A stretch of DNA of 64,000 nucleotides. Source: Scalesia atractyloides (taxonomy: Eukaryota; Streptophyta; Magnoliopsida; Asterales; Asteraceae). Of this stretch, positions 1 through 10,559 are shown piece after piece (position 1 is the first letter of the stretch; each line of letters opens with the position of its first letter). A program made the translations under genes and the position numbers. The stretch lies in contig CAMTDV010000027.1 in assembly GCA_947069175.1 (NCBI GenBank), forward strand, positions 45,335,369-45,399,368, given 5' to 3'. The notes beneath the pieces were generated by a model. That model made no database searches. It was not told the origin of the DNA and saw only the letters and a program-made list of their open reading frames with translations.

Positions 1-2037
1 CTTCCCTCTCTGAAACCCCACCTTTCCCCAACCTTTTCTCACTTTTGCAAGCCTCCAACACTTTACAAAACCTCCCTAAACCTCCAGAACTTTCTGCTGA
101 GATATTTCAGTTTGCAAGTGAGTTTCAACTCACTTCCTATGATATTCAACCCTTGTTTCTTCTTCTAAAACATTTGGATAACCTCTAGGAAGGTTTTCAC
201 AAGTTTTCTTGGGAAAACTAAGGTGAAACATCACCATTTTGAGGTCTAAAAGTGTCCTAAACTTTCTACTCATGTTTATCTTTTCACAACTTTAAAAACT
301 TAAGGTTTTCTTCATGTTTTCTACCTTAACAATGTTTGCTAAGCCTCTTGGGATGTTACCATAGGTTTTCCATGGAAAACCAAGGTGGAACAATACAATT
401 TTTATGGTCAAACTTTCTGTTTTGGAAGTTAAACTTATAAAATTTTCTTAAACTTGTTTTCTCTTAACAACTCTATTCTACTTGTGCCTCTAGTCAAGTT
501 TATGATTAGTGAGCTAGCTAGAATTGTTTCATACAAAATCAAGAGGTATAACATGCCTCTAAACTTGTTGTTTTACCAAGGGTCTTAACCCACAAGTGTT
601 GAAACCATCCAAGCTTACAAGCTTGTGTTTTTGGTAAAGGTGTGATTACATGGAGGCCTTGGCTATCCAACTTTCAATCCACCACCTCACTTGATGATTT
701 CTATCCACTAAGCTATGTTTCACCTTCAATTGAGTAACAAGGCTACGACACCTCCCCAAACATTGCCATGTTCAGGATGCATGCACCTAGCTTGCTTACT
801 CGGTCGAAACGTAGTTTAGTGAAGTACTTTATTTTTACTTCATTCATGACCATCCGGATTGTCCTTGTGGCAATTTGTGTATTGGTGAATCTTACGAAGG
901 AGGTTAAGGACGGTTATCCTCCTACCTCCATGCATGACTTCTATGAAATCTATGATTTATATGATAAACTTGTAATATTATATGTAAACTATATATGTAA
1001 ATAATAAATATAACCGAACCTTTGACAATGGCTGTATGGTTACTTGTCCTAACATTAGGTTATTTTATCTAAGACTTAACCATCATTACGATTCTATTGG
1101 GCATGACCCATAAAACCACAAACACCTTACGAAGCTTATAGTGTCAAAAACGAGAGTTAACGTCTAGATAAATACTTTTGACTATAGATACTTTTGCATA
1201 CTTTAAATCCCTAAAATAACGAACTCCTTTGTCATTCCGATACTCACACACCTACGTTTCCTTGTGTAGGTTAACTCGGTGTTCGTCCCCCTAATCAACC
1301 CAAACACTTTCACGGAATTAACTTTGCAAAACCGTGGGTACACTCGACACCCTTTGTACGCTTTACACTTTTTGGGTGCAATATGTTAATCTATCATAAA
1401 TACACTAAATCACCCTTATATTTTATGAAATCACACAAACAATCCATCATACATGCTATAGTTATGTGATACCCGATTTGTTTACTTGGAACTTTCTTAT
1501 GTGATTCTAATTGTCATTAACTTTGTACGAGCCTCCCATTAACATGCATAATGCAATAGGAGTAAACACACCGCCAGTATTCTTGTGGTCATGTTAAGTT
1601 TAATCTATTATGCGATGACACTTGAGGATTGACTTGTAGTTCACATGCCTTGTTTACATTAATCTTGTATACTAGCTTATCATGTGGATTTGTTTAAACG
1701 TTTTTATTACTTATGCTATGATTTAAACTTGTGTACTCTCCAATACTTTGTATTGAACTATACTTTTTAACATGTTGCAGGTTGAGAATGTTGATGTGAC
1801 GAAACTTGGTAGTATTGGCATAGAAACACGCTTAGAATGCTAAGTTATTTATTATGTTTTGTTGAACTTGTTTTATTTGATGCTACATTGTATTGGATTT
1901 ATGTTGTACTTGACATTGTTGATGAATGAAATGAAATGAAATCTTTAAATTAAATATTGTCACATTTAGTGTTATGATGCCTCGAGCAATCTCGTTTATC
2001 TCACTCTGATGTTTCCGCCATCATTTTGGGTGTGACA
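1..2037 (+). repeat. Gypsy G 5' LTR, truncated by window edge
   Basis: This stretch aligns almost throughout with 47424-49455, so about 605 bp of its left end lie outside the window. It ends GTGTGACA directly before the PBS. It contains a short ORF-like stretch (768-1004) repeated at 48188-48424; this is shared LTR sequence and not a gene. A splice-donor-like GTGAGT (GT at 118) and an acceptor-like CATGTTGCAG ending at 1780 are both present. The TATA box seen in the 3' LTR is altered here (positions about 8-15 read TCTGAAAC). Confidence 0.93.
118..1780 (+). other. Candidate LTR leader intron, Gypsy G 5' LTR
   Basis: GTGAGTTTCA at 118 resembles a plant 5' splice site. The pyrimidine-rich stretch ending CATGTTGCAG at 1780 resembles a 3' splice site, followed by GTTGAG. 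The same pair occurs in the 3' LTR (47541-49199) and in three other LTR families in this window. Splicing is an inference. Confidence 0.35.
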
Positions 2038-2038
2038 C

Positions 2039-2053
2039 ATTGGTATCGGAGCC
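2039..2053 (+). promoter_or_regulatory. Gypsy G primer-binding site, initiator Met-tRNA type
   Basis: ATTGGTATCGGAGCC lies one base after the LTR end. It matches the plant consensus TGGTATCAGAGCC, complementary to the 3' end of initiator Met-tRNA, except for one A-to-G change. Confidence 0.9.
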
Positions 2054-2988
2054 ATAACTACAGGGAATTAGGTAGAATTGCCATGTTCAACCTAGTCTAT
2101 AGTTTAACTGACCAACTTGACCTTTCTTGATTCATGCTTAAAATGCTAATTCTTCCTATTTCTTTTGTCTTAATATATATGCAATGTGTCTTTCCTTAGA
2201 CACTTACACAACTTACACACTTGAAGACTTGAAGACACTCATACTATAAACGAGACGATCTCCCAAAATAGGGGTGAAACCCGCACTTTGGTGATCACTC
2301 TCAATCCGCGTGATCGATTTTACATGAAATTTCACCATCAAGTTAGGAGTGAAATCCACATCTTGATGGAAATTTCCATTTCATACTCTAATGGACCCTT
2401 AATGAGTCAGAATTCGCTCCTTCTTTGGTAAGTACTAACCACGCTTAGGGTACAATGTTGTCAAGTAAGGGGTGAAACCCATTCCTCGATTTTCAATCTC
2501 GCCAAAGTTTCGATTTTTCGATCGGTTAGAGACGTGTAGTAACCGGAAGGGTAAAGTACCGTTAATCACTTCTTGACGAGAGCATTTTACCTATAGGCCA
2601 AAGCACGTTTCTCTAATTTGAAAGGATCTCGACTCACTTTGGTATAGTCAACACTTCTCAACCCGAAACACTCCAATGTTTTATTAAGCCTATCTTTTAT
2701 GCTATCTCAATTATTATGTGTTTTTAATACTTGTTACCTTGTTCGTTTCTAGCCCAATGCACAACTTGCACCCCTTTCGTACCAAAAATAATAATAATCC
2801 TCGTGAACCAACTAAATCTATACTCCTTTACGTCATCATACGTGTTATGCTTTTGAATGCTTATATGCCTATGCTATCTATATGAATTCATACGTGTTAC
2901 ATGATACTTATATGCTCAAAACGATTTCTTTTATAAAACGCATTTTGATCAAAGCCTTAATCCCTCTCTTCTATTGTCAACCCTTTAG
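2054..2988 (+). other. Gypsy G untranslated leader, no gene seen
   Basis: About 935 bp between PBS and gag. It holds a loosely repeated GGGGTGAAACC-type motif (about 2271, 2345 and 2470) among unique sequence. No ORF of note was found. It is the region where an RNA packaging signal would be expected; none is recognisable. Confidence 0.6.
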
Positions 2989-3389
2989 ATGACTTTCTCA
3001 CAAAGCGTCATGGGAAAGAAGAAGTCCAAGTCAAAGTCCCATTCCGATTCAATGTCAAAGAGGGATTGCATGAAGTTCATGGCCGAGCAAATGGCCAAGG
3101 TTATCCCGGACATTGTAAGCAAGATTCAACCTTTGCTGAACGCTGACTTGCCCCATGCCTCCGTCGACTCTAAGGTCGAAGCACCTAAGTAGACATTCAC
3201 CTTTAAGCAGTTTTGTTCTTGTAACCCATTACCATTCATCGGCAAAGAGGACGCCACCAAATTACTGCAATGGTTTGATGCCATTGATGTGACTTTCCTA
3301 CAATGTGGTTATCCCGATCACCTGCGTACCATCAATGTGACAAGAGTCATCCGATCGAGGGCTCTTGATTGGTGGACCTCCGAGCGTAA
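2989..3389 (+). pseudogene. gag: Gypsy G gag, N-terminal part
   Basis: The frame opens at ATG 2989 with a basic KKKSKSKS stretch and runs into the retrotransposon gag (capsid) domain. Recognisable pieces are PFIGKEDA, LLQWFDAID and ALDWWTSERN, the usual gag core. An in-frame TAG at 3190-3192 interrupts it. At 3389 the reading frame meets copia A and resumes at 42591, beyond the second CGTAA copy. Product: structural capsid protein of the virus-like particle. The start was chosen because it is the first ATG after the leader and stays in frame with the capsid motifs. Confidence 0.85.
3385..3389. repeat. Target-site duplication CGTAA of copia A, left copy
   Basis: CGTAA at 3385-3389 precedes the TG of the A LTR. 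The matching copy is 42586-42590. Deleting one copy and the element restores the gag frame exactly. Confidence 0.93.
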
Positions 3390-4176
3390 TGTAGGTCCAC
3401 TTGGATAATCAAGATTAACCTACTTCCCTGTTTATACAACACAAATACGAGTGCGGAATCCATGTAGGTATGTAGACCAAAGCAAAGTAAGAAACATAGG
3501 ATAACCAAAGATTCAATATCTTGATTAACAGAAGAGAACTAGTATAAACACATACAAACAATGTTCATACAGACTCATGAAATACTCTCTGTGTTCTTGT
3601 GCTTTAGTGTCTCTCTCTCTAGTGTCTAACTTGTTCATTGATGTCTCACCTGATGATTCTCTTGTCTCACATTGCACTGGAAAGTGCATGTCTGTTTATA
3701 TAGTGTCCACACCTAGCAACATATGAAGAATGTTGCTGGTCGTATGAAACACCATAAGTCATGAAGAACATTCACCATAAGGATGCTCGTACGAACGATC
3801 CATGGCTCGTACGAACATAAAGTAGCTCGTACGAATCAAGCAAGATGCTTGTTACAATGAGCCACTCGTACGAACCTTGCTCATACGAAGCATCTCTCAA
3901 TCGTACTTGGATGTGTTCTTCGGAGAACGTTCCAACAGACATGACGTACACAAGACTCAATAGTATACACACATGCAACTGTTTTACATAGACAAACTAA
4001 TCATCGTACTAAACCAAGATAGGAGGATATATTGATTTGGTCGACATGACCAAACGATACAGACAATAAACAAAGACCGTACAATTACATACATAACTAA
4101 GAACAAGCGACATACACAAAAGTTGATTGATAATCAGGTCTTCGGTCTTCATTCCAAAATGCCTGTTGTATCAACA
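3390..4176 (-). repeat. Copia A 3' LTR (787 bp)
   Basis: On the + strand it starts TGTAGGTCCAC and ends TGTATCAACA, so the element-sense LTR is TGTTGATACA...CCTACA with TG/CA ends. It matches 41818-42585, with about 50 bp extra near its end and about 26 bp missing near 3873-3880. A minus-strand TATA box (TATATAAA) lies at 3695-3702. TCGTACGA octamers stand at 3787, 3807, 3827 and 3866, upstream of the TATA in element sense. Confidence 0.93.
3787..3906 (-). promoter_or_regulatory. Phased TCGTACGA array in copia A U3 (3' LTR copy)
   Basis: Perfect TCGTACGA palindromes begin at 3787, 3807, 3827 and 3866 (spacing 20, 20, 39 bp). Variants follow at 3881 (TCATACGA) and 3901 (TCGTACTT). The core GTAC and flanks resemble the SBP/SPL consensus TNCGTACAA. 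The array is about 90-210 bp upstream of the TATA box in element sense. A regulatory role is inferred. Confidence 0.5.
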
Positions 4177-4177
4177 A

Positions 4178-4186
4178 ACTTCCCTT
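4178..4186 (-). other. Copia A polypurine tract
   Basis: The minus strand reads CAAGGGAAG just before the 3' LTR. It is the expected primer position for plus-strand DNA synthesis. Confidence 0.7.
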
Positions 4187-4243
4187 GAAAATATTCAACC
4201 CAACGTTGATTGATAATCAGGTCTTCAATACTTTCCAGAAACA

Positions 4244-4333
4244 TCAAACCTTTCCTGTTTCCTCTTGAGTGTCACTGGAGGTAACTGGATTGGTCATGAT
4301 CAGCTGTACATTAGACTCTACCACTGGAGTTGA
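4244..4333 (-). pseudogene. Copia A ORF3, C-terminal tail
   Basis: When solo LTR B1 and one GTTGA copy are removed, the minus-strand frame coming from 8645 continues here for about 29 codons and ends at TGA 4244-4246. The in-frame join supports both the B1 boundary call and ORF3 as a formerly coding sequence. The tail is polar and rich in Thr, Ser, Val and Glu. About 60 bp of non-coding sequence separate it from the polypurine tract. Confidence 0.65.
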
Positions 4334-4691
4334 TGGCACACCCCGGTCGTAATAGAAGCGTAAGTGTGTGACTATTAGGTAATCATTGCATATAATTTAG
4401 TAAACGGTATTAACAACAACGATGTCATGCAATTACTAAGTTTCATTACATATTTACAATATTCAAAAATAAAACCACATTGTTATTTGTTTCAGATTAC
4501 CATTACAAACATAGTTTAAAACACATGTTCCAAAATAAGATATTGTTTTCATCACAAATTCATGTTGAGGCTTTGACCTCTATATACCCAATCGAGGTTG
4601 GGATATAAAGGGCAAACCCTCCAAAAGGTAGTACATCGTTGTCTTGACAAATCCCATACCCGGATCCCATCACCAGCTCAAGTCCTGCGTC

Positions 4692-5154
4692 CTGAAATAC
4701 ATGTAATTTTAAAAAGTCAACATAAAGTTGGCGAGTTCATGTAGTTTAATGTTTTCGTATCAAAATGTGATCCTTGAAAGCCTGTATTGAAATCCAAGCA
4801 TGTTATTAGCACCAATGAGTTAATTAAGGATCTATCAATGTGTCGCGAGCACCCTGACATACTTGTGCCATAAGTAAGTAACCAAACCGAGACTTCTTTG
4901 ACATTTTGGGATCACAAAAGCACTCCAAAGGGTATACCAACCAGGAGTGGAGCGGGTCTCAAACTCAATAGATCTACTTCTTTTGCACCTTGGTCACTAA
5001 GTGATTAATGGTTACTATTGTTATTTCCTACTTACGCACAGTGATCTGTTATCTGCTAACTCATAGATAACATACTGTTTTGACATGACATGTATTTGCC
5101 CTCGATAATTTAAAACAAAACTTGAAATAAGTGAAAGGAGGGACATGAACTCAC
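4692..5154 (-). other. Candidate LTR leader intron in B1
   Basis: In minus sense GTGAGTTCATG starts at 5154 and TTACATGTATTTCAG ends at 4692, followed by GACGCAGG. The acceptor lies 358 bp from the LTR end. The motifs match F and B2 closely. Splicing is inferred. Confidence 0.4.
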
Positions 5155-5426
5155 AGTTTTTGCGTTCCTTTAAGTCGTACTATTTATCGATCGGTGTCCG
5201 CAATGTACGTAACCTACATGCGTATTGGTTTCATTAGACACCTAGGTCTCAATGGACCTTGTACTCGTTGTTCATCTTGAATTCTTATTATGTATTTCTT
5301 TGTTATGATTGAACAACTTATAATGTTATCATAGTGTTGGTAGTTTTGTTTGTCCAATTAGTATTGTTATATATATTTTTTAAATATGTATATATATATT
5401 ATTGTTTTCAAATCATGTGTGAACTG

Positions 5427-5760
5427 GGCCTTACCCATCACATGTTATTGGGCCTAGCCCATGTTTTCTTGTCATTGGGCCTAGCCCATGTCATCTATGC
5501 ATTTGGGCCTAGCCCATGTTTTCTTGTCTTGGGCCTAGCCCATGTTTCCTTGTCACTGGGACTAATGTTTTCTTGTCATTGGGCCTAGCCCATGTAATTT
5601 ATGTCTTTGGGCCTAGCCCATGTTTTTATGTCTTGGGCCTAGCCCATGTAATTTATGTCATTGGGCCTAGCCCATGTATTTTATGTCATTTGGCCTAGCC
5701 CATGTAATTTATGTCTTTGGGCCTAGCCCATGTTATTTATATCTTTTTGGGCTTTTATTA
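5427..5760 (-). repeat. B1 array of about 12 GGGCCTAGCCCAT units
   Basis: Units of about 26-28 bp each carry GGGCCTAGCCCAT followed by a T-rich spacer. One unit is shortened (near 5562) and one has lost a G (near 5690). The minus strand reads TGGGCTAGGCCCA, a near-palindrome containing Site II-like TGGGCT and GGCCCA. In element sense it lies upstream of an A/T-rich TATA-like region (5361-5400). Confidence 0.85.
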
Positions 5761-5930
5761 GTTTTGCGCCTCATCTATAAATATTATGGGATTTGGGCCT
5801 AGCATATGATTTTTACAATTTAGGCCTAGCCCAAATTTATTTATAAAAAGCCATTTTTCTTATAAGTATTTACTTATAATTTTTCTAACTTTTTATATTT
5901 TTAACTTTCCGGATTTTGATTTCGATAACA

Positions 5931-5952
5931 TGTATATATATATATATGTATC

Positions 5953-5983
<31 letters not shown>

Positions 5984-5985
5984 TT
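5931..5985. repeat. AT dinucleotide microsatellite in B1
   Basis: Nearly pure TA repeat with a few interruptions. B2 carries a longer TA tract at 52657-52709. Confidence 0.9.
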
Positions 5986-8644
5986 TTAGACTCGTCGTTG
6001 GCGTCGTTCACTACATGTTCGTTTTCGTCGAGAATCGCCCGTTGGTCGTCGACGCGAAGGTGTAATCTTGAATGTACGCCTATTGTTCACATTGTTTCAA
6101 ATGTCCGATTTATTGTTTCGACGCTTAACAAAAATATATTTATTATGTTACCAGTACTTGGTGTATTGTTCATGTGTTTGTATTTTGTATATGGTGGGGT
6201 ATTTTTATTGTGAATACTCATAAGTTTCTGATACATACACACACAATACACACATGTATACATAGAAATTTATTGGTAACAAATATGTATATAAATACTT
6301 GTATTATTTTCCAAGTAGAAATATATATTTATAAAAAGGTATTTATTTTTACTTCTAAATATATATTTATAATTTTGTTTAAAGACTTGGTTATTTAAGG
6401 ATAACCCTTGTCATTAGAGTCTACTTAATGACGATTTAAGTTACTAATCGTGTTTAGTCCCACTAATCACCCCACTAATCATGTCTTAATCACGATTAGA
6501 TTTTTAGAAAATTTCGCCATAGTTTCCTCTAAACCATGGCGTTTTCCACGTTTTAAAAATGTATTTAAAACCTGTTTAATCTCATAATCATCATCAACAA
6601 ACCATCTAATATTTATTTTACATAATTAAACTATCATCATCCATGACTTTTATGGTTTAAAATCCTAGTAAATCAAGTGGGTTTTTAATATTTATTAACC
6701 ATTTTCAAAACACTACTTTTATCATGTTCTTTAGACAAGTCCATGCACTTAACCCCTTGATTACTACACAGTTTTAAGGTGATTACAACTTAAATATAAG
6801 TGTTTACTTCTCATAAAAATCATTCATATGCATAAAAATTATCTTTAAGTTGTAGTATTTTTCATGGATGATGTAGTTGATGATCTTGTTAAGATTTAAA
6901 CCTTAACATGTTTAAATCTTCACTTTTATACTAAATTACACAAGATCATCTCACTTTTATATCATACTTCTAACATAAACATCTTCAACATGCTATCTAA
7001 CAATCATATAAACATATAATTAACACAAAATAAACAATATTTATTGTTATTATTATGTTGTGTGTTAGGGTTTTTGATTTATCTTTTCTTGATTTTCAAG
7101 ATGATCAACTTGTACACTAATAATCTAAGCATGAAAATAAGCTAGATTATGGAGGAGTTTAGCTTACAATGAGTGCATAAGTTCCTTGATGATTTAGAAG
7201 AAAATGAAGCTCCTTAAGAAACCCTAATGATATCCATCCTTGCTAGCTTCTTTAAGGGTCTTGTTGAAGCTTCAAAAGGTGTAAAAAGTGGTGGCAAAAT
7301 GGTGGTACGTGGAGATGGTGGTGTAGCCATGAGGTAGGAAGAAGAAAGAGAGCAAATGTGTTGCAACTTTTTGTGAAGAAATGGTGAATTATTTTAGGTG
7401 ATCATGATATATATTTCCATCATAATTTCAAATCCATCAACTATCTAAGCACCATACTTAAGATCTCAATTTTTTAACAAAATCAAGTGGGGTGGGACCC
7501 ACTTGAGCCGTGAACTATAAGGGGGGTGGGGTGAAGTGTAACTTTCCATTTTTACACATGTTAAAATTTGAGATATTTTAGTCATTATGATAAGTATAGA
7601 GATTAGGGTTAATCCTCTAGCATCTTAAGCATAAGATTGAGTTTAGGGTGTATTTACATGGTATTTAATCCACATAATTCTCCAATATAAGTTTCGGATG
7701 ACGGATATATCGCTAGATCGCTCATCGTCACAATAATCGCTAATAAACAGAACTATTTATTTAGTACCGGAAGCCTTTGTTTTCGACTACCACGATTAAT
7801 ATGGTGTCTAATTAGTGCATTTCCGATCAAAAAATATGCATGACTAGTTTGCTAGATGAATATACAATGAGTTAGGATGGCCGACATGTCTTTTGTTCGA
7901 TCGTTCGATCGATATCGGCACTTTTATGTTCCGCCGTCGAACTTTTCCAAAAGTTGTGCTTTCGTGACCTCATGTTAGTTGAATGGATTCCGAGTCCCAA
8001 ATAATGCTTAACTAGTTTACTAGATGCCCGGATGAGGCTATAGGCTACTAAAATATTCGTCGTTTCGACGATCGACCGCTTTCCGGTCGAATTGTGCAGT
8101 GTTTGACGAATGACCGGAAACGATGTGTTTTGTACAATCCTATTATTCTTACATTATTTTAGGATGTTTAACATTGTTTTATTCTTATCTTGACATCCGG
8201 AATCCTCTGAATTAGTCTTGCGGACAAATTGCCATCTGTCGCCTTTTTGGTCGAAATGGACAATTTTGCAATTTAGGCGTTATACCAGAAAGTTATGTAT
8301 TATTGTAATAGTTGTTCTCAAATATGTGTTTTCATTTGTATATGGACTAAGGTATGGTATTAACATGCCGTTATTCCTTGTTCAAATTTTTGTTTGCGGA
8401 TTTTCCGACACGGTTAGTGTCACCGCATTTAGTGCATTCAGCACTTTCTACCAACACTTTTAGGGCATTGTTTTGGTTTGTTTCGCGTCGTAACGGAAAC
8501 CAGTATATGTTATGATCAGATTTACTTGCCCTAATATCGTACGACTCAGTTATGAAATTAAATTACGATAATTATGCATGAGATTATAATACAAAATTAG
8601 TGATTAAATTGTACAGAATTACCAGTTATTTGCCATTTGTCACA

Positions 8645-10074
8645 GTTGAAGCAGAAACTTTTGGTTGCAAGGAAGATGCTGAGGCGTCAGGATTACCAGG
8701 AACTTCACTATCCTGATCATGTTTACGCTTGATCTCCTGTGCTTTGCATCTTTCATTCCACAAAGTGTTCACTCGCTTTCTGCTCATTTCAAACATGTCT
8801 TTAATACCATTAAAGCCTTCAACCAGTGTAGAATTACGAGAATGATACCATTCTCTTAAGTCGTTATGTTTAGCAGTTAATGTTTTGGCAGATCGTTGTA
8901 CAGCCGCACTACGTTCTTTCAACCTATTTATCTCAATCCCCCGAGAGTTATCAGCTGCTCTCATTTGTTGTAGCTGAGTTGCTTTTCAGCATTTGCAGCC
9001 TTCAGTCGCTCATTTTCTTTTCTTAACTGTGCAATTTTAGAATCTTGTTTTCTAACAATCTCTTTCAAAGAATTTATCTCCAACTGTTGTTTGACAACTG
9101 TGTTTCGATTTGAAGATATAGACTCCGAATGCTTGTTAATCTGAATTGTTGCAGCTGGCAATTGAGAGAACAGAAAATCCACTTTCTCATCCTTTTCCAT
9201 TTCAGAAAATAAACGACTGCTTCGTTTTGTACTTTGTTGATGAGTTGTGGACTAGGATTGTTGAACTGATGAAGTAGTAGGTTGTGATTGAACTAGAGTA
9301 TCTTTAGCCGAAGGTGTTTCAGCTGCTGTGGATTTTGACAGTTGTGGTTCAGAGGTAGTATTGGGTTCCGTCATTACAGGTTCAGTCTCCTCTGTTGTAA
9401 AAGTAGACCGGCTTCTGCAACTGGTTCCAGTATAGTTTCTTGATGTGAGGTTGTAGGTTGTGTGATTTAGGTTCTGCTGATGATGTTTCCATAGTCTTTT
9501 TGCTTTGTTTCTTTCTACCCTTATCACCTCCTGTAGTACCTACATCACTTGCACCACCATTACCATCATTATCACCGTCATCATCATCACCTTTTCCCTT
9601 TTTATGACCAAACTTATCTTCGATCATCTTTTTCAAAGTTGGTTCTTCATTATCTGACTCACTGTCATCATGGCGCCACTTGTCATTTTCTGGTGCAACA
9701 TATTCATCATTCGCTAGAAAACCGATCACTTTATGAGGAGGTGTGCTTTCCTTGTAATGTTTGCTGCAACACCTCTAAAGATCTTCAACGAATGTTCCAT
9801 CATGACTTCTACTTTTAAAACATCGTGGTCGTTTTTCGAAAGATTCGGATGTTGCACATTCAAGATCATTTGGAGGAAACGAGGATACATCCAAAACTTG
9901 TTTCCACCATACCCGGTTCTTCTCAGGTTCTCCTTCATGTTTGCAAAATTATACTTTGAAACACTAAATGGTTTGTCCAATGTCAAAGCTATCATCATTC
10001 CAACTAAGTCATTATTCGCCATGTCGTAACCACTTCATCTGTTGCTCAAACATTGAATTAGAACATGTAGAAAG
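8645..10074 (-). pseudogene. Copia A ORF3, middle and C-terminal part
   Basis: Read from high to low coordinates: 9726-10022 holds a conserved helical/globular part (NNDLVGMMIALTLDKPF, FWMYPRFLQMILN). 9252-9729 is acidic low complexity (GDDDDGDNDGNGG, then Thr/Ser/Glu/Pro-rich). 8961-9200 is coiled-coil-like (INSLKEIVRKQDSKIAQLRKEN) and 8626-8964 is charged with a further helical stretch. Frame changes occur near 9727 and 9450, and stops near 9250. Upstream it joins 31392 after removal of copia E. I recall similar uncharacterised ORFs near RT genes in composite genomes; function is unknown. It could be a structural or env-position protein, but no signal peptide or membrane segment is visible. 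Confidence 0.7.
10070..10074. repeat. Target-site duplication of copia E (GAAAG), left copy
   Basis: GAAAG precedes TGTAGG at 10075. The right copy after 31391 is AAAAG (31392-31396), one mismatch. The ORF3 frame continues across the site, supporting the assignment. Confidence 0.7.
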
Positions 10075-10547
10075 TGTAGGTCCCTTAGTCCTATGGATCT
10101 TGACAGAATCATCTATCTAATCTAGAGCGCGGAATCCCCTAGATCAGATTTCACTGAAACAAGAACAAGAACACGAACAAATTCCTTCAAACTGTCTTCT
10201 ATTGATTATCCAACACAAAGTGTTTACAACCAATTCAAGACTCTCTCTCTCTAAAACTCTCTGAAGCAATTCTTTCAGCACTGAACAAATCACTGAGCAA
10301 CCTTAACCCTAATCACAACCTATCTTTATATAGAGATAGGTTATGCTCATGGGCTAGGGTTTCCCTACATGGACTGCTAATGGGTTTAAAGCCCAATTCG
10401 CCTACCATGATCTATTTAGTGTCTAGTTCAGCCCAATTACTTCTAATTAACTATTACAAAACTGAACCCGCTAACCGTTTATCATTTTACTAATTAAAAG
10501 ATATCCAAAGACCAAATCTAAGCTGTTGTCACAAATATGCACCAACG
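10075..10547 (-). repeat. Copia E 3' LTR (473 bp)
   Basis: It matches 30915-31391 (477 bp). By eye the first 85 bp show about nine substitutions, so the pair is older than the F LTR pair. In element sense the 5' LTR starts TGTTGGTGCATATTTG (here CG in place of TG) and ends CCTACA. It includes the promoter motifs annotated separately and a CT-microsatellite near 10240. Confidence 0.93.
10317..10435 (-). promoter_or_regulatory. Copia E LTR promoter: TATA in inverted repeat, telo-box, Site II motifs
   Basis: AACCTATCT (10317-10325) and AGATAGGTT (10334-10342) are perfect inverted arms around the 8-bp TTATATAG, giving a minus-strand TATATAAAG TATA box. Upstream in element sense are telo-box AAACCCTA (complement of 10355-10362) and three Site II-type TGGGCT/AGCCCA motifs at 10350, 10390 and 10430. 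Telo-box plus Site II is the known arrangement in plant ribosomal-protein and PCNA promoters. Confidence 0.6.
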
Positions 10548-10559
10548 AACTCCCCCTTG
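10548..10559 (-). other. Copia E polypurine tract
   Basis: The minus strand reads CAAGGGGGAGTT directly before the 3' LTR. Confidence 0.8.

Larger units (their letters stand above)
4334..8644 (-). mobile_element. Solo LTR B1 (4.3 kb, gypsy type) in copia A ORF3
   Basis: It begins TGGCACACC and ends TTTGTCACA on the + strand, flanked by GTTGA on both sides (4329-4333 and 8645-8649). In minus sense it is TGTGACAAAT...GGTGTGCCA, a gypsy-style LTR. No PBS, gag or pol lies inside, so it is a solo LTR left by LTR-LTR recombination. It is colinear with B2 (51707-55825) in start, end, tandem-repeat block, splice-like motifs and an A/T-rich far half, but clearly diverged. It contains the arrays annotated below; the remaining DNA (5990-8600) holds nothing recognisable. 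Confidence 0.88.

Noticed and set aside
768..1004. 78-codon ORF repeated at 48188-48424
   Set aside because: It lies inside both LTRs of Gypsy G, so conservation follows from LTR identity. No known domain.
5427..5760. Regular repeat-spacer pattern resembling a CRISPR array
   Set aside because: Spacers are similar to one another and T-rich, repeats are degenerate, and the context is a plant LTR. It is a minisatellite.
4334..8644. Helitron or large MITE in copia A
   Set aside because: TG/CA-type ends, a 5-bp duplication and colinearity with B2 fit a solo LTR. There is no CTRR end or hairpin.
9549..9818. Plus-strand ORF with a His-rich start
   Set aside because: It is the antisense of the acidic Asp/Gly stretch of copia A ORF3.
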